From Bradyrhizobium sp. CER78 (GTDB lineage Bacteria; Pseudomonadota; Alphaproteobacteria; Rhizobiales; Xanthobacteraceae), in the NCBI RefSeq assembly GCF_029846235.1, contig NZ_JARVWP010000018.1, positions 97,032-161,031 of the forward strand: DNA of 64,000 bases, read 5' to 3'. Shown one piece after another: positions 15,614 through 24,798 of this stretch. Below the pieces are notes generated by a model. The model saw only the letters and a program-made list of their open reading frames with translations. It was not told the DNA's origin and did not search any database. The stretch's first letter is position 1; each line of letters opens with the position of its first letter. Both the position numbers and the translations under genes were made by a program.

Positions 15614-17266
15614 TCACATGTCGCCGTACAGCTCGCGCAGCTCCTTCTTGTTGATCTTGCCGACGCTGGTCTTGGGAATGCTGTCGATGAACAGGATCGT
15701 CCCGGGGATGCCGTATTTCGAGATCACGCCCTGGTCGGCGAACACCTTGAGATGGTCCTTGATGACGGCATCGCTGACGTCGTCGGCACCGGACGGCTTC
15801 TTGACCACCAGCGCGAGCGGCCGCTCGCCCCATTTGTCGTCCTTGACGCCGATCACCGCGGCCTCGGCAACGCCGGCGCATTGTGAGATCAGGTCCTCGA
15901 TCTGCAGCGAGGAGACCCATTCGCCGCCGGTCTTGATCACGTCCTTGATCCGGTCGGTGATGTGGACGTAGCCGCCCGGGCTGACCACCGCGATATCACT
16001 GGTGTGCAGATAGCCGCCGGCCCACAGCTGCTCCGAGCCTTCAGGATTGTTGTAGTAACCCTGGGTGAGCCAGGGCGCGCGCAGCACGATCTCGCCGGCG
16101 GACTTGCCGTCATGCGGGATGTCTTTCATGTCGGGGTCGACGATGCGCAGGTCGACCAGTGGACCGGCGATGCCGGCCCGGGTGCGGAATTCGACCTCGC
16201 CGTCGGGGTCGCCGCTGAGATCCCTGGAGCTGACATGGGACACCGCGGCCAGCGGACCGGTCTCCGACATGCCGTAACCGGCGAAGATGTCGATGCCGGC
16301 CTCCATCGCCTGCTTGGCCAGCGCCTTCGGCAAGGCGGAGCCGCCGATCACCATCTTGAGGCCATTGAGATCGACCTTGGCCGCCGCGGCGGCGTTGAGC
16401 AGCATCTGCAGGATGGTCGGCACCCCATGCGTGAAGGTGACGCCCTCGCTCTTGATCAGCTTGACCAGCATCGCCGGCTCGTAGCGGCCGGGATAGACCT
16501 GCTTGGTGCCGGCAAGCGTCGCCGACCACGGGAAGCCCCAGGCGTGCACGTGGAACATCGGCGTGATCGGCATGTAGACGTCGTCACGCGAGAAGCGTCC
16601 CTGCGACCCCGCCATGCCGAACAGCGCCAGCCCGGCGATCGTGTGCAGCACGAGCTGGCGGTGGCTATAGTAGACGCCCTTCGGCAGCCCGGTGGTGCCG
16701 GTCGTGTAGAAGGTGGTGGCCTGGGTGTTCTCGTCGAAATCGGGAAAGTCGTAATCGGGCGAGGCTGCCGCCAGCAGGCTCTCATATTCGCCGATGAAGG
16801 ACAGGCTGCCGGTCTGCGGCGCCGGCCGGTCCGACATCACGATCATCCGCTTCACATTCGGGAGCTGTCCCTTCATGCCTTCCAGCAATCCGACGAACTC
16901 GTCGTTGACGAGCAGCGTCGACGCGCCGGCGTGGTTGATCGTGTAGGCGATCTGCTCGGGCGACAGGCGGACATTCACCGTCTGCAGCACGGCGCCCATC
17001 ATCGGGATCGCGAAGAATGCTTCGAGGAAGCGATGGCTGTCCCATTCGAGCACGCCGACGGTGTCGCCGGGCTCGACGCCTGCCTTGCTGAGCGCCGAGG
17101 CGAGGCGACCGATCCGCTCTCTGGTCTGTCGATAGGTCTGACGCTTGAGATCGCGATAGACGATCTCCTGGTCGGGCGCCTGCACACGCGGCGTGTGCCA
17201 AAGCTGCTTGAAGATGAGCGGATATTGATACGCGGATGGTGCAGTCTGAATCAGCCTTCCAACCAT
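15614..17266 (-). CDS. Acyl-CoA synthetase (AMP-binding)
   Basis: The 550-residue adenylate-forming ligase shows the P-loop TTFYTTGTTGLPKGV, the A5 motif FAGYGMSETGP, the TSD motif in YLHTSDIAVVSPGGYVHITD and the catalytic Lys in PKTSVGKINKKELRE. It activates a fatty or aromatic acid to its CoA ester. The ATG at 17266 follows a GAGGGAGG ribosome site; the open frame upstream lacks homology. As the first gene of the PHA operon it probably feeds medium- or long-chain acyl-CoA to the hydratase and synthase. An AraC regulator is divergent. Confidence 0.93.
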   Translation of the reverse strand: MVGRLIQTAPSAYQYPLIFKQLWHTPRVQAPDQEIVYRDLKRQTYRQTRERIGRLASALSKAGVEPGDTVGVLEWDSHRFLEAFFAIPMMGAVLQTVNVRLSPEQIAYTINHAGASTLLVNDEFVGLLEGMKGQLPNVKRMIVMSDRPAPQTGSLSFIGEYESLLAAASPDYDFPDFDENTQATTFYTTGTTGLPKGVYYSHRQLVLHTIAGLALFGMAGSQGRFSRDDVYMPITPMFHVHAWGFPWSATLAGTKQVYPGRYEPAMLVKLIKSEGVTFTHGVPTILQMLLNAAAAAKVDLNGLKMVIGGSALPKALAKQAMEAGIDIFAGYGMSETGPLAAVSHVSSRDLSGDPDGEVEFRTRAGIAGPLVDLRIVDPDMKDIPHDGKSAGEIVLRAPWLTQGYYNNPEGSEQLWAGGYLHTSDIAVVSPGGYVHITDRIKDVIKTGGEWVSSLQIEDLISQCAGVAEAAVIGVKDDKWGERPLALVVKKPSGADDVSDAVIKDHLKVFADQGVISKYGIPGTILFIDSIPKTSVGKINKKELRELYGDM

Positions 17267-17583
17267 GGAAGCCTCCCTCGACCTGGCATGTCCTCCAACC
17301 GTGACGTCCGCAGTTCTTGAGTGCGCGGATCGCGTGGTCTGCCGTCCTGCGTCACAGCGGCCTGACCGTGTGACATTAAAACGAAGCCTCGCGTGATGCC
17401 CGAGATTTGTGAAGGTCCGAATCGGACATCGGCGGGGTCTCAAGCGGACAGACTGCTCTCATCGACAGCAACGGTCTCGGCCAAAATTGCCCTCTTTGGC
17501 GTCTTCACCGTCGTCTCGCCGCCGCCGCTCTTGCTGCTACGCAGCATGGATGACCCATTGATAGGCCTTGGATAAGCCTTGGG
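17267..17583. other. Divergent intergenic region, synthetase / AraC
   Basis: About 317 bases separate the divergent synthetase and AraC genes and must hold both promoters. No convincing sigma-70 box, operator or hairpin was singled out by eye. It is the expected place for AraC binding. Confidence 0.5.
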
Positions 17584-18759
17584 TTGCGCCGCGAACCGGC
17601 TATGTTCCGAGGTGTTGGCGGGCGTGAATCGGCTCTGCCCGGGCATTGCGGCGTCCTGCTTCGGGACCGAAGGAAAGGCTGGTGCAGGTTGCAACCAACC
17701 ACGCGACTGAAGAGGCTTCCGGGCTCCCGCGGCGACATCCTGACCGTCGGCACCAGCGACAAGGTCTACGAGACGACCAAGCTCGGTGCCGTCTTCGACA
17801 TGCTGGCCGGCGCTGGCGTCCCGGCCGACGCTATCCTGCGCGACACCAAAATTCCGCTGGCCGACGTCCATTCACCGCAGGCGCGGATCTCGCTGACGCA
17901 ACTGCTGACGGTCTGTCAAAACGCGGTGCGGCTGTCGACCGACCGTCATCTGCCCTATCGCATCGGCGCATCGATCCACGTCTCGACATACGGAATGTAC
18001 GGCTATGCGCTGCTGTGCTGTCCGGACTTTCGCAAGGCGATGGAGTTTGCGATGCGCTACCACGCGCTCGCGGCGCCGCTGGCGGCGATCGACTTCACCG
18101 AGGACAAGGCCCATGCGCGCTGGACCATCGAGCCCAATCTGCACGCACTCGCCGACTCCGCGCTCTACCGGTTCGTCGCCGAGATGCAGATCGGCATCCA
18201 CATCTCGCTGATGCGCGACGTCATGGGGCCTGGCTTCACCCCATTCGAAATCACGCTCGCCTATCCGCGGGCGACCGACTTCGAGCTTCCGCTCGATCAT
18301 GTCGGGTGCCCGGTGCGCTACGATCAGCCGGCCAACCAGATCGTGTTCAAGGCGCAGTGGCTGGATCGGAGCGCCGATCTCGGCAACAAGACGACCTATC
18401 CGACCATCGTGGCCCTCTGCGACGACTTGCTCGGGGATTTGAAACTGCGGACCGGCGTTGCCGGAAAAATCCGCGCCATCCTGCTTCGCGACATCGCAAA
18501 TCCCCCGACCTTCGAGGCGATCGCAAAGCTGCTCGGCATGAACGACCGGTCGCTGCGGCGCCAGCTTCGTCAGCAGGGCTTTTCCTTCCGCGGACTGCAC
18601 GACGAGTTGCGGACCCAGCTTGCGCTGAAATATCTCCGCAACACGACACTGGCCAACGAAGACATCGCATTGGCGCTCGGGTTCAGCGACGCGGCGAACT
18701 TCAGGCGCGCTTTCCACCGGTGGACCAACAAGGCACCGAGCGATATCCGCGGCGAATAA
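17584..18759 (+). CDS. AraC-family regulator (arabinose_bd type)
   Basis: The frame encodes up to 391 residues: an N-terminal PF12625-type effector region (GAVFDMLAGAGVPADAIL, VRYDQPANQIVFKAQWL) and a C-terminal AraC double helix-turn-helix (FEAIAKLLGMNDRSLRRQL, LANEDIALALGFSDAANF). OruR/ArgR-like AraC regulators with this layout often control catabolic operons. The start is uncertain: TTG at 17584, ATG at 17602 or TTG at 17689 are possible, and homology begins near YETTKLGAVF. It is divergent from the PHA operon and is its most likely regulator. Confidence 0.88.
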   Translation: MRREPAMFRGVGGRESALPGHCGVLLRDRRKGWCRLQPTTRLKRLPGSRGDILTVGTSDKVYETTKLGAVFDMLAGAGVPADAILRDTKIPLADVHSPQARISLTQLLTVCQNAVRLSTDRHLPYRIGASIHVSTYGMYGYALLCCPDFRKAMEFAMRYHALAAPLAAIDFTEDKAHARWTIEPNLHALADSALYRFVAEMQIGIHISLMRDVMGPGFTPFEITLAYPRATDFELPLDHVGCPVRYDQPANQIVFKAQWLDRSADLGNKTTYPTIVALCDDLLGDLKLRTGVAGKIRAILLRDIANPPTFEAIAKLLGMNDRSLRRQLRQQGFSFRGLHDELRTQLALKYLRNTTLANEDIALALGFSDAANFRRAFHRWTNKAPSDIRGE

Positions 18760-18807
18760 CTGCCGGCTACGATCGCTCACGGTCCTGCTTGCGAGGACCC
18801 GACGCAT

Positions 18808-18836
18808 CTTCGGTTCTGATTGAATCAGAACCGAAG
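18808..18836. terminator. Hairpin between convergent AraC and zinc-ribbon genes
   Basis: CTTCGGTTCTGATT (18808-18821) and AATCAGAACCGAAG (18823-18836) form a perfect 14-base inverted repeat around one base. It lies between two convergent genes, so it may terminate both. No U run is evident. It adjoins the repeat at 18857-18900 and may instead be part of that element. Confidence 0.55.
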
Positions 18837-18856
18837 CTCCGGATTCTTGTTTGGAC

Positions 18857-18900
18857 GCGTTTTCTTCACGCGAACCGGGGTCCGCTTCGCTCGAAAACGC
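18857..18900. repeat. Dispersed GCGTTTTC...GAAAACGC intergenic repeat, copy 2
   Basis: The same ends and core as copy 1 (GCGTTTTCTTCACGCGAACC, then CTTCGCTCGAAAACGC). It abuts the zinc-ribbon stop codon at 18902. The stretch before it (TTCTTGTTTGGAC) is also shared in part with the other copies, so the full unit may be longer. Confidence 0.85.
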
Positions 18901-18901
18901 T

Positions 18902-19093
18902 CTAGTAGGCGTAAGACGTCTTGCCCGGCTGCACGGTCAGCCGAAACGCAACATCGGTCGACCCGTCCATCAGCTCGATCATGTGGTCGCACACCAGGCA
19001 GCGAAACTCACCGGCGACGCCGCCCTTCGACGTCAATTCGATCCGGCGATAGCCGGCCTGGCAATGGGGGCACGTCACGTCAGATTTTCGCAT
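18902..19093 (-). CDS. Small zinc-ribbon-like protein
   Basis: The 63-residue protein has two CxxC pairs (Cys8/Cys11 in CPHC; Cys32/Cys35 in CLVC) that can form a zinc ribbon, with a short beta-rich C terminus. Such small proteins are common in Bradyrhizobiaceae without known function. The ATG at 19093 gives MRKSDVTCPHC. It stands alone, convergent with the AraC gene. Confidence 0.8.
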   Translation of the reverse strand: MRKSDVTCPHCQAGYRRIELTSKGGVAGEFRCLVCDHMIELMDGSTDVAFRLTVQPGKTSYAY

Positions 19094-19192
19094 GGAATCA
19101 GCAAACCGTTGCTCTCTCTATTTTCCATATACCCATCGTCAGAAATGTGACGGCGTCACGATCTGTGAGAGACAGAAGCGCTTTCGCGCGGA

Positions 19193-19609
19193 TTATCGAT
19201 GACTGTAAACCGGTGCCGCCGGGCGATAGGGAAACGCCGAGACCCCGAAGTTGCGGCCATATTGTTGCTGCACCGCCGGGACGTTGACCACGCCCACCTT
19301 GAGATCCTGCGATTTCGCGTCGATCGGCGGCGTGTTGGTCACGGGCGGATTGACCTGATCGACCTGCTTCTTCAAGCGCTCGTTGATGCAACCAAGCGAA
19401 GCCGCATCGCCGCAGCGCTCGGCCGGAGCGCCGCCGCCACCTCGTGCCGCAGGCCGGCCGGCACCGCCATTGGTGTCGCGGTTGAGGTTGAGAGCCGGCG
19501 GCGGTGTGCCGACGACAATTTCCGGCAGCGGCGTGTGCTGCTGCGTCTGCGCTTCCGCCTGCATCGCCGACAATGCGGCAACGGCGACCGCCAACATGAT
19601 CACTTTCAT
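19193..19609 (-). CDS. Secreted hypothetical protein
   Basis: The 138-residue protein has a signal peptide (MKVIMLAVAVAALSAMQAEAQ) and a Pro/Gly/Asn-rich mature region with a Cys pair in RCGDAASLGCINERLKKQV. AAGGAG is placed well before the ATG at 19609. No domain is recognised. It sits downstream of the transglycosylase gene on the same strand with a gap of 105 bases and may or may not share its transcript. Confidence 0.75.
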   Translation of the reverse strand: MKVIMLAVAVAALSAMQAEAQTQQHTPLPEIVVGTPPPALNLNRDTNGGAGRPAARGGGGAPAERCGDAASLGCINERLKKQVDQVNPPVTNTPPIDAKSQDLKVGVVNVPAVQQQYGRNFGVSAFPYRPAAPVYSHR

Positions 19610-19714
19610 CGGTGCTGCTCCTTGCAGAACCAGGGCTGTTTCAAACGATAGGAAGCCAGGGGCAGATATCAAGCGAGGATCGGCAACGCTACGAGCATGA
19701 AAGGCGCAGCCTTG

Positions 19715-20614
19715 CTATTTCCCTCCCCGGGCCTGGACCACGAGTGCGTTGAGCCGCGTGTTGAGCGCGACGAGGTCGACGCGCCCGATGCGTCCGCCGC
19801 CGCCGAGGCACTTGCGGCCGCATCCGCCGCCACCACCACCCCCGCCGCGCCCGGGCTCACCGAACGTTGCGACCGGTACGGTTCCCGTCACCCGAAACCC
19901 GCGGGCAAACAGCCGGGCGCGCACCGCTACGCAATAATTCACCGACAGATAGGAGAAGCGGGTCTCGCCATGGCCGGCGCGGTACTTCATGACCGCGGTG
20001 CACAGGTCGCCGCCGGCAAGGCGCCACGCCTGGGCAAGGTACATGACACCGAAGTGAATATTGTTTTCGGGAATGGCGAGTTCGGCAAGCGAGCCGGAAA
20101 AGCCGAGCATGCGCGCAGTCGACGGCAGCAGCTGCATCAGCCCGATTTCGCCGACACCGCCGATCACGTCGGGATTGTAGCCGCTCTCCACGCCCATCAC
20201 CGCCTCGGCGATCTCCGGCGCGAGTCCGCTTCCCGCCGCCTCCTTCTCGATCAGCGCGCGATAGCGCATGCGCGCGTCCGACAGCGCGGGCTGGCTTGCC
20301 GACGGAGGCGGGAACGTCTTCCCGCCGGCGTCCTTCGGCGAATCTTTCAGCTTTGCCGTGTCCTTGGCCGGCGCGGCCGGCTCGGCCGGCGGCCTTGCCA
20401 TGGCGTCGGCGGAAGGCTCGGCCTGGTCGACGGCGGCAAACCGCGTGCTGAACGACGACGCCGGCGTCTCTCCCTCGGCATGAACGGGCTGCGCAAGACA
20501 AAGCACGAATGCAAGTGCGCCAGCGATGCAGCTGCCCCGACGACGCGCAGGATCGATCAGCTTCCGCGTTCGGCGGAAGCTGATCGCCTTCATCGTGGGA
20601 ACGTCGTCGTTCAT
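19715..20614 (-). CDS. Lytic transglycosylase (SLT domain)
   Basis: The predicted 299-residue protein has an N-terminal signal region (GSCIAGALAFVLCLAQPVHA), a Pro/Ala linker, then an SLT domain at about residues 145-255: catalytic Glu in AVMGVESGYNP, GEIGLMQLLPSTARMLGF, and NIHFGVMYLAQA. A Gly-rich stretch follows near residues 265-285. It cleaves peptidoglycan glycan strands in the periplasm. ATG at 20614 is chosen; ATG at 20698 is an alternative. As the last gene of the TonB/TpsB run it may open the wall for envelope assembly. Confidence 0.88.
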   Translation of the reverse strand: MNDDVPTMKAISFRRTRKLIDPARRRGSCIAGALAFVLCLAQPVHAEGETPASSFSTRFAAVDQAEPSADAMARPPAEPAAPAKDTAKLKDSPKDAGGKTFPPPSASQPALSDARMRYRALIEKEAAGSGLAPEIAEAVMGVESGYNPDVIGGVGEIGLMQLLPSTARMLGFSGSLAELAIPENNIHFGVMYLAQAWRLAGGDLCTAVMKYRAGHGETRFSYLSVNYCVAVRARLFARGFRVTGTVPVATFGEPGRGGGGGGGGCGRKCLGGGGRIGRVDLVALNTRLNALVVQARGGK

Positions 20615-20654
20615 CGGTCGCTTGCGGTCCTGATGGTGGCGCGTCGGCGCGCGA

Positions 20655-21188
20655 CTACTGGATGGTAGGAACTGCCTCGGCTTCCGCGGTGCGCTCATGC
20701 GTCGGCCGCTGGACCGGCGCAGCGGGCTGCGGGGCGGCCGCGGCCGCGCCGTTGCGCACGGCGAGCTTCGGCAGCTCCTCGCGCAGATAGGCGATCAGCT
20801 CCTGAACCAGCCGGTCCCAGATCTCGATCTGCGCGCGGACGAAGTTCGGCGTCACGCCGCCGGCGACGGTGACATCGAGGCAGAACATCAGGAACGGCTG
20901 GCTAAACTGCAACCGTCCGAACCGCCGCGTCGTATTCCAGCGATTGACGAGGTCGAGCGGCAGCTCGCCCTGCACTTGAAGCGTGGTGACCAGCGTGGCG
21001 TCGACAAAGCTCTGTTCCTCGCCGACCAGCTGGTTTCCCGGCCGGATCTCGAAGCCAAGCCCCGCCGTCGCCGAGCGCAGATAGGTCGTGTTGGCGACCG
21101 GATCGGTCAGCGTTTCGACGCGATAGCCGACGCTCTGGAAGCTGTCGCGCAATACTTCGATGGTCAGCCTGGTGATGGTCTCGGACAT
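20655..21188 (-). CDS. YbjN domain protein
   Basis: The 177-residue protein matches YbjN proteins: IEVLRDSFQSVGYRVETLTD at the start and the typical LVNRWNTTRRFGRLQFSQ core, with an Ala/Pro-rich tail. YbjN relatives resemble type III secretion chaperones in fold and affect motility or stress in E. coli. No signal peptide is present, so it is cytoplasmic. The ATG at 21188 is 13 bases after the PPIase stop, consistent with one transcript. Confidence 0.82.
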   Translation of the reverse strand: MSETITRLTIEVLRDSFQSVGYRVETLTDPVANTTYLRSATAGLGFEIRPGNQLVGEEQSFVDATLVTTLQVQGELPLDLVNRWNTTRRFGRLQFSQPFLMFCLDVTVAGGVTPNFVRAQIEIWDRLVQELIAYLREELPKLAVRNGAAAAAPQPAAPVQRPTHERTAEAEAVPTIQ

Positions 21189-21201
21189 TGTGGTCTCCGT
21201 A

Positions 21202-22242
21202 TTACTTCTTCGATGCGTCGAGCAGGCTCGACAGCGCAAGTTCGTTGAGGACGGGCGGATGCTGCTTCAGCAACTCGGCGAGATAGCTCCGCCGCATCAT
21301 GTTCGACCGCTCGGAGCGGATCTGCAGCACCAGCTGGTCGCGCACTTCCGGCAGGGTGCGGGTGTAGGACGCCTTGGTGTCGATCAGCTTGATGATGTGC
21401 CAGCCATCGTCGAGCTTGATCGGCTCGGACACGCTGTTCTTGGCGAGCCCCATCACCTGGCCGCGGATCTCCGGACGTATCTGGGTCTCCGCAACCCATC
21501 CGAGGTCGCCGGCATCCTTGGCGGCGTTGTTGTCGCCGCGCGCGATCGCGGCGAAATCCGCCCCCGGCGCCTTCAGCTTGCGCTGCACGTCGTCGAGTTC
21601 CTGCCGCGCCTTGTCCTCGGCGGCCTTGTCGCCCTCCTTCGGAGCGGCGATGAAGATTTGCGAGAGCTGGAACTGTCGCGGCATCAGGAATGCGGCGCGA
21701 TTGGCCTCATAGACCTTTTGCAGATCGTCCTCGCTCGGGAAATTCGCCGGCGGCGTCGACACCGATTGCAGGTAGAGCTCGACCACCGCGCCCTCGCGGG
21801 CGCGCTCGAGCTGCGCCGCGATGGCCGGTTGCTGATCCCACTTCTTCGCCACCGCCTCTTGCAGCACGAGGCGGTTGGCAAGCAGCAGCCGGACCGCCTG
21901 GCTGAGCATGGCCGGGTCCTTGGCGAGCGCAGCCTGCTCGCGCGGCGCAAGTGCTGCGACATAGCTGCGCAGATCATCGGCGGAGATATTGGTCTCGCCG
22001 ACGCGCGCGATGACATTCTCCGGAGCGGTGGCGGGCTTCGGCGCGGCCGCGACCGGAGCCGGCGTGGCGGCGGCTTGCGCCTGCGCCGCGGGCTGCGGCT
22101 GCGGTTTCCTGACCGGAGCCTGCACTGTGCGTGGCGCGGGAGCCTGGGTCTGCGCCGGTGCATCGATCGGCGCAACGAAGGTCGCGACGACGGCCGCGAG
22201 GCCGATCGAGCGAAGCGGCTTCGCGATAGTGGCGGTCGTCAT
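21202..22242 (-). CDS. Periplasmic parvulin-type peptidyl-prolyl isomerase (SurA/PpiD-like)
   Basis: The 346-residue protein has a signal peptide, an Ala/Pro/Gln-rich linker (residues 25-75), a SurA-N-like helical region (RVGETNISADDLRSYVAAL) and a parvulin domain with FQLSQIFIAAPKE, DLGWVAETQIRPEI and DGWHIIKLIDTK. It would assist folding of outer-membrane proteins in the periplasm. Its start overlaps the coiled-coil gene stop by four bases (ATGA). The TpsB and porin genes upstream are plausible clients. Confidence 0.9.
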   Translation of the reverse strand: MTTATIAKPLRSIGLAAVVATFVAPIDAPAQTQAPAPRTVQAPVRKPQPQPAAQAQAAATPAPVAAAPKPATAPENVIARVGETNISADDLRSYVAALAPREQAALAKDPAMLSQAVRLLLANRLVLQEAVAKKWDQQPAIAAQLERAREGAVVELYLQSVSTPPANFPSEDDLQKVYEANRAAFLMPRQFQLSQIFIAAPKEGDKAAEDKARQELDDVQRKLKAPGADFAAIARGDNNAAKDAGDLGWVAETQIRPEIRGQVMGLAKNSVSEPIKLDDGWHIIKLIDTKASYTRTLPEVRDQLVLQIRSERSNMMRRSYLAELLKQHPPVLNELALSSLLDASKK

Positions 22243-22832
22243 GGGTTCACCTTCTGATCGAGGAACTTGTCCTGGCTTTCCTGCAGCTGGTTCTGGATTT
22301 CGACCCGGCGCTGCTGAATCATCGGCTCGCGCGACACCACGATCTCGCCGATGGTCAGGTCCTTGTAGCGCTGCACCATCTCCTTGCCGGCCTTGACCAG
22401 CTGGGTGTTCTTGGCGATGCAGCTCTTGGTGCTGGCCTTGTAGGCGGTGGCCTCACCTTCGAACTTGGCGCGCTCGGCATCCTTGCTGCGAGCGACGGTG
22501 GCGGCCTCCTCATAGGCCGACTTCCACTTCTCCAGCGTCTCGTCACGTTCGGCGAGCCGCTGATTGAACTCGTCGACCGCCTCGCGATGTTCCTTGTCGG
22601 CCTTCTTCAGCTGCGCCTTGAGGTCGTCGACCTCCTTCTTGGCCGCGGCCTTCTCGCGATCGGCGTCGGCGATCTTCGCTTGCATCGCCGTGCGCTGGTC
22701 TTCCAGCGCACGGGTCTGCGCCGTCGCGCTGCGCAGGGCCTCGCGCAGGCGATCGGTCTCGGACTGAGCGAATGCGGTGCCGGAGCTCAAGGCTCCGACA
22801 ACCATCATCAGGACAAAGAGTGTAATGCGCAT
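22239..22832 (-). CDS. Periplasmic coiled-coil protein
   Basis: The 197-residue protein has a signal peptide (MRITLFVLMMVVGALSSGTAFA) and a long coiled coil at about residues 25-135 (TRALEDQRTAMQAKI through EDQ/KAQLKKADKEH-type heptads). A less regular C terminus follows. Proteins of this shape next to porins often act as periplasmic spacers or chaperones, as YbgF/CpoB does for TolA, but no homology is claimed. The ATG at 22832 is 2 bases after the porin stop. Confidence 0.82.
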   Translation of the reverse strand: MRITLFVLMMVVGALSSGTAFAQSETDRLREALRSATAQTRALEDQRTAMQAKIADADREKAAAKKEVDDLKAQLKKADKEHREAVDEFNQRLAERDETLEKWKSAYEEAATVARSKDAERAKFEGEATAYKASTKSCIAKNTQLVKAGKEMVQRYKDLTIGEIVVSREPMIQQRRVEIQNQLQESQDKFLDQKVNP

Positions 22833-22834
22833 GG

Positions 22835-24733
22835 TCAGAACTTCGCGTTGAGGTCGACTTGCAGGACGTCGACGGCATAGGGGCTGCCGGCGATGCTGTT
22901 GGCGCTCATCCAGCGCAAGGTGGCCCAGACATTCTCGCCGAGACCGATATTGCCGCCGACGAAATAGCCCTTGAGGTTGGTGCCGCCGAGACCGAAGTCG
23001 GAGTCGGCGAAGGCATCGATGGTGGCGTCGGATTCCAGGTATTTGTAGCCGGCGTGGACGTTCCAATCCCAGAGATGCTTGATCTCCCGGTTGCCGACGG
23101 TGACGCGGCCGAGCCAGCCCTGATTGCCGCCGTTGAATGCGCCGGGCGTGGTGCCGCCATCCGGGCTCGGCCCGCGATTGTTCATCAGCACACCGTAGGT
23201 CGCCGCAGCCGCGTTCATGGCAGAGCGGCTGAACGCGGTGTTGTAGACATACTCGCCGTCGAGCACGATGTGAGCCGGATGGAAATGTCCGAGATCGAGC
23301 TGCCCGCTGACGACCACCGGGCGATACTGGCTGACCAGTCCGAAATATTCGAACTGATTGATCTGGCCGCCATTGTTACCCGTCCCGATCGGATCGGCGA
23401 TGATCTGGCGCAGCGGGAAGTAGGTGTTGCCCTTCTGCGCAAAGCCCGGCCGCGTCAGGTCGGTATTGCAGACGTCAGACGCCGAGGTGATCCGGCAAGG
23501 ACTCGAGAACTGGCCCTGAACGTTGTCGAAATCGTAAAACGCAACGCCGAAGCGGAATGCGTATTCCGGGCTGAAGCGGGCATTGAAACCGGCCTGGCCC
23601 CCGAACAGCCATTTGTCGTGGCTCGGAAACTTGCTCGGCGGTGAATTCAGATTGCTCGGATCGACCGGCAGATTGTTGCCGGCGTTGAAATCGGTGTTGT
23701 AGATCGGGAACGCACCGCCCACCACGAACGGCGTGAAGCCTTCCCACACCTCGTGCTTGGCCTGAACGGCAAAGCCGTCGAAGCCAAGCTCCTTGTACCA
23801 GACGAGATCGGTCGGCGACCAGAATGGATTGTCGATACGGCCTGCGGAGATCCTGAGATCATCGCCCCACGTCTGCCAGTTGATATAGCCGCGGTCGAGC
23901 CAGACGCCATACTTCGAGAAGTTGCCCGCGCCGCCACCAAGGGTCTGGTTGGTCGACACCGGCGAATTGTTCTCGCCGGTCGCAATGCGCAGGCCGGCCG
24001 AGAACCCGTAAAGCAGATCGGCTTCCATGCCGAGCCGGCCTCGGAACCGAAACTGGTTGCGATCCTGCGTGGCGTCGTAGGTCGGCCCGAACGTATTGCT
24101 CGAGATGTCGTAGGGCGAGCCGGAATTGATCGCGTTGTAGTTGGCGGCACCGGCCTGGTCGTTGCCGGTCGGGAAATAGCTGCCCTGATAGCGCACGCGC
24201 GCGTCGCCGTAGAAGCGGATGCGTTGCGCCCATTCCGGATAGGTTCCGGGCGACGCCCAGTTTTCCTTCTGTGCCTTGGCCATCACCTCCTGCTTAATCC
24301 CTTCCCGTAACTGTCTTTTGACGACTTCGGGAACGTAGGTGACGTGGCGGGTGCCGGGCGGCTGCGCCGCCGCGGCGGCGGCGGTTGCGGCCTTGGTGGC
24401 ATCGTCGGCCTTGGCCGTGGCATCCTTTGCGGCTTGGCGGGAGACATAGGCTTCGTCCTCGGCCTGCTTGATCAGCGCCTGGGCCTGCTCCTCCTTGAGG
24501 ACGCCCTGCTGCACCAGCAGATTGACGAGGTTGACGGTGGCGTTCGACGATGTCGGCTTGGTGCTCGACACCTTCGGCTTCTTGGCATCGGTACGCTTCG
24601 CCGCGGCGGCGGGAGCCTGGTCGGCAGCCTGGTCCGCGGTCTGGCCCACGGCCGGCGTTGCGCAGGCGAGCGCGCCCAGCGACACCGCAAGCGGCAATGC
24701 GCGCCATTCTGCGTGAGCTCGTTTCCTAAACAT
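22835..24733 (-). CDS. Putative outer-membrane porin
   Basis: The 632-residue protein has a signal peptide (ending PAVGQ), an Ala-rich helical N-terminal part (residues 30-150) with LVNLLVQQGVLKEEQAQALI, and a beta-rich C-terminal barrel beginning RIRFYGDARVRYQGSYF and ending VDVLQVDLNAKF, a C-terminal aromatic typical of BAM substrates. The pattern fits the putative-porin families of alphaproteobacteria. It has no TonB box or plug domain, so it is not a TonB-dependent receptor. It lies directly downstream of tonB. Confidence 0.85.
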   Translation of the reverse strand: MFRKRAHAEWRALPLAVSLGALACATPAVGQTADQAADQAPAAAAKRTDAKKPKVSSTKPTSSNATVNLVNLLVQQGVLKEEQAQALIKQAEDEAYVSRQAAKDATAKADDATKAATAAAAAAQPPGTRHVTYVPEVVKRQLREGIKQEVMAKAQKENWASPGTYPEWAQRIRFYGDARVRYQGSYFPTGNDQAGAANYNAINSGSPYDISSNTFGPTYDATQDRNQFRFRGRLGMEADLLYGFSAGLRIATGENNSPVSTNQTLGGGAGNFSKYGVWLDRGYINWQTWGDDLRISAGRIDNPFWSPTDLVWYKELGFDGFAVQAKHEVWEGFTPFVVGGAFPIYNTDFNAGNNLPVDPSNLNSPPSKFPSHDKWLFGGQAGFNARFSPEYAFRFGVAFYDFDNVQGQFSSPCRITSASDVCNTDLTRPGFAQKGNTYFPLRQIIADPIGTGNNGGQINQFEYFGLVSQYRPVVVSGQLDLGHFHPAHIVLDGEYVYNTAFSRSAMNAAAATYGVLMNNRGPSPDGGTTPGAFNGGNQGWLGRVTVGNREIKHLWDWNVHAGYKYLESDATIDAFADSDFGLGGTNLKGYFVGGNIGLGENVWATLRWMSANSIAGSPYAVDVLQVDLNAKF

Positions 24734-24798
24734 CAGTCCCCCAGTTTCTCACTCGCAACATTGAAGTTCGTAGGTTGGTCGTTTGTCGGTTGGTATCG

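Noticed and set aside
17646..18905. 419-residue alternative frame over the AraC gene
   Set aside because: The AraC frame carries the helix-turn-helix motifs; this one is Arg-rich and motif-free.
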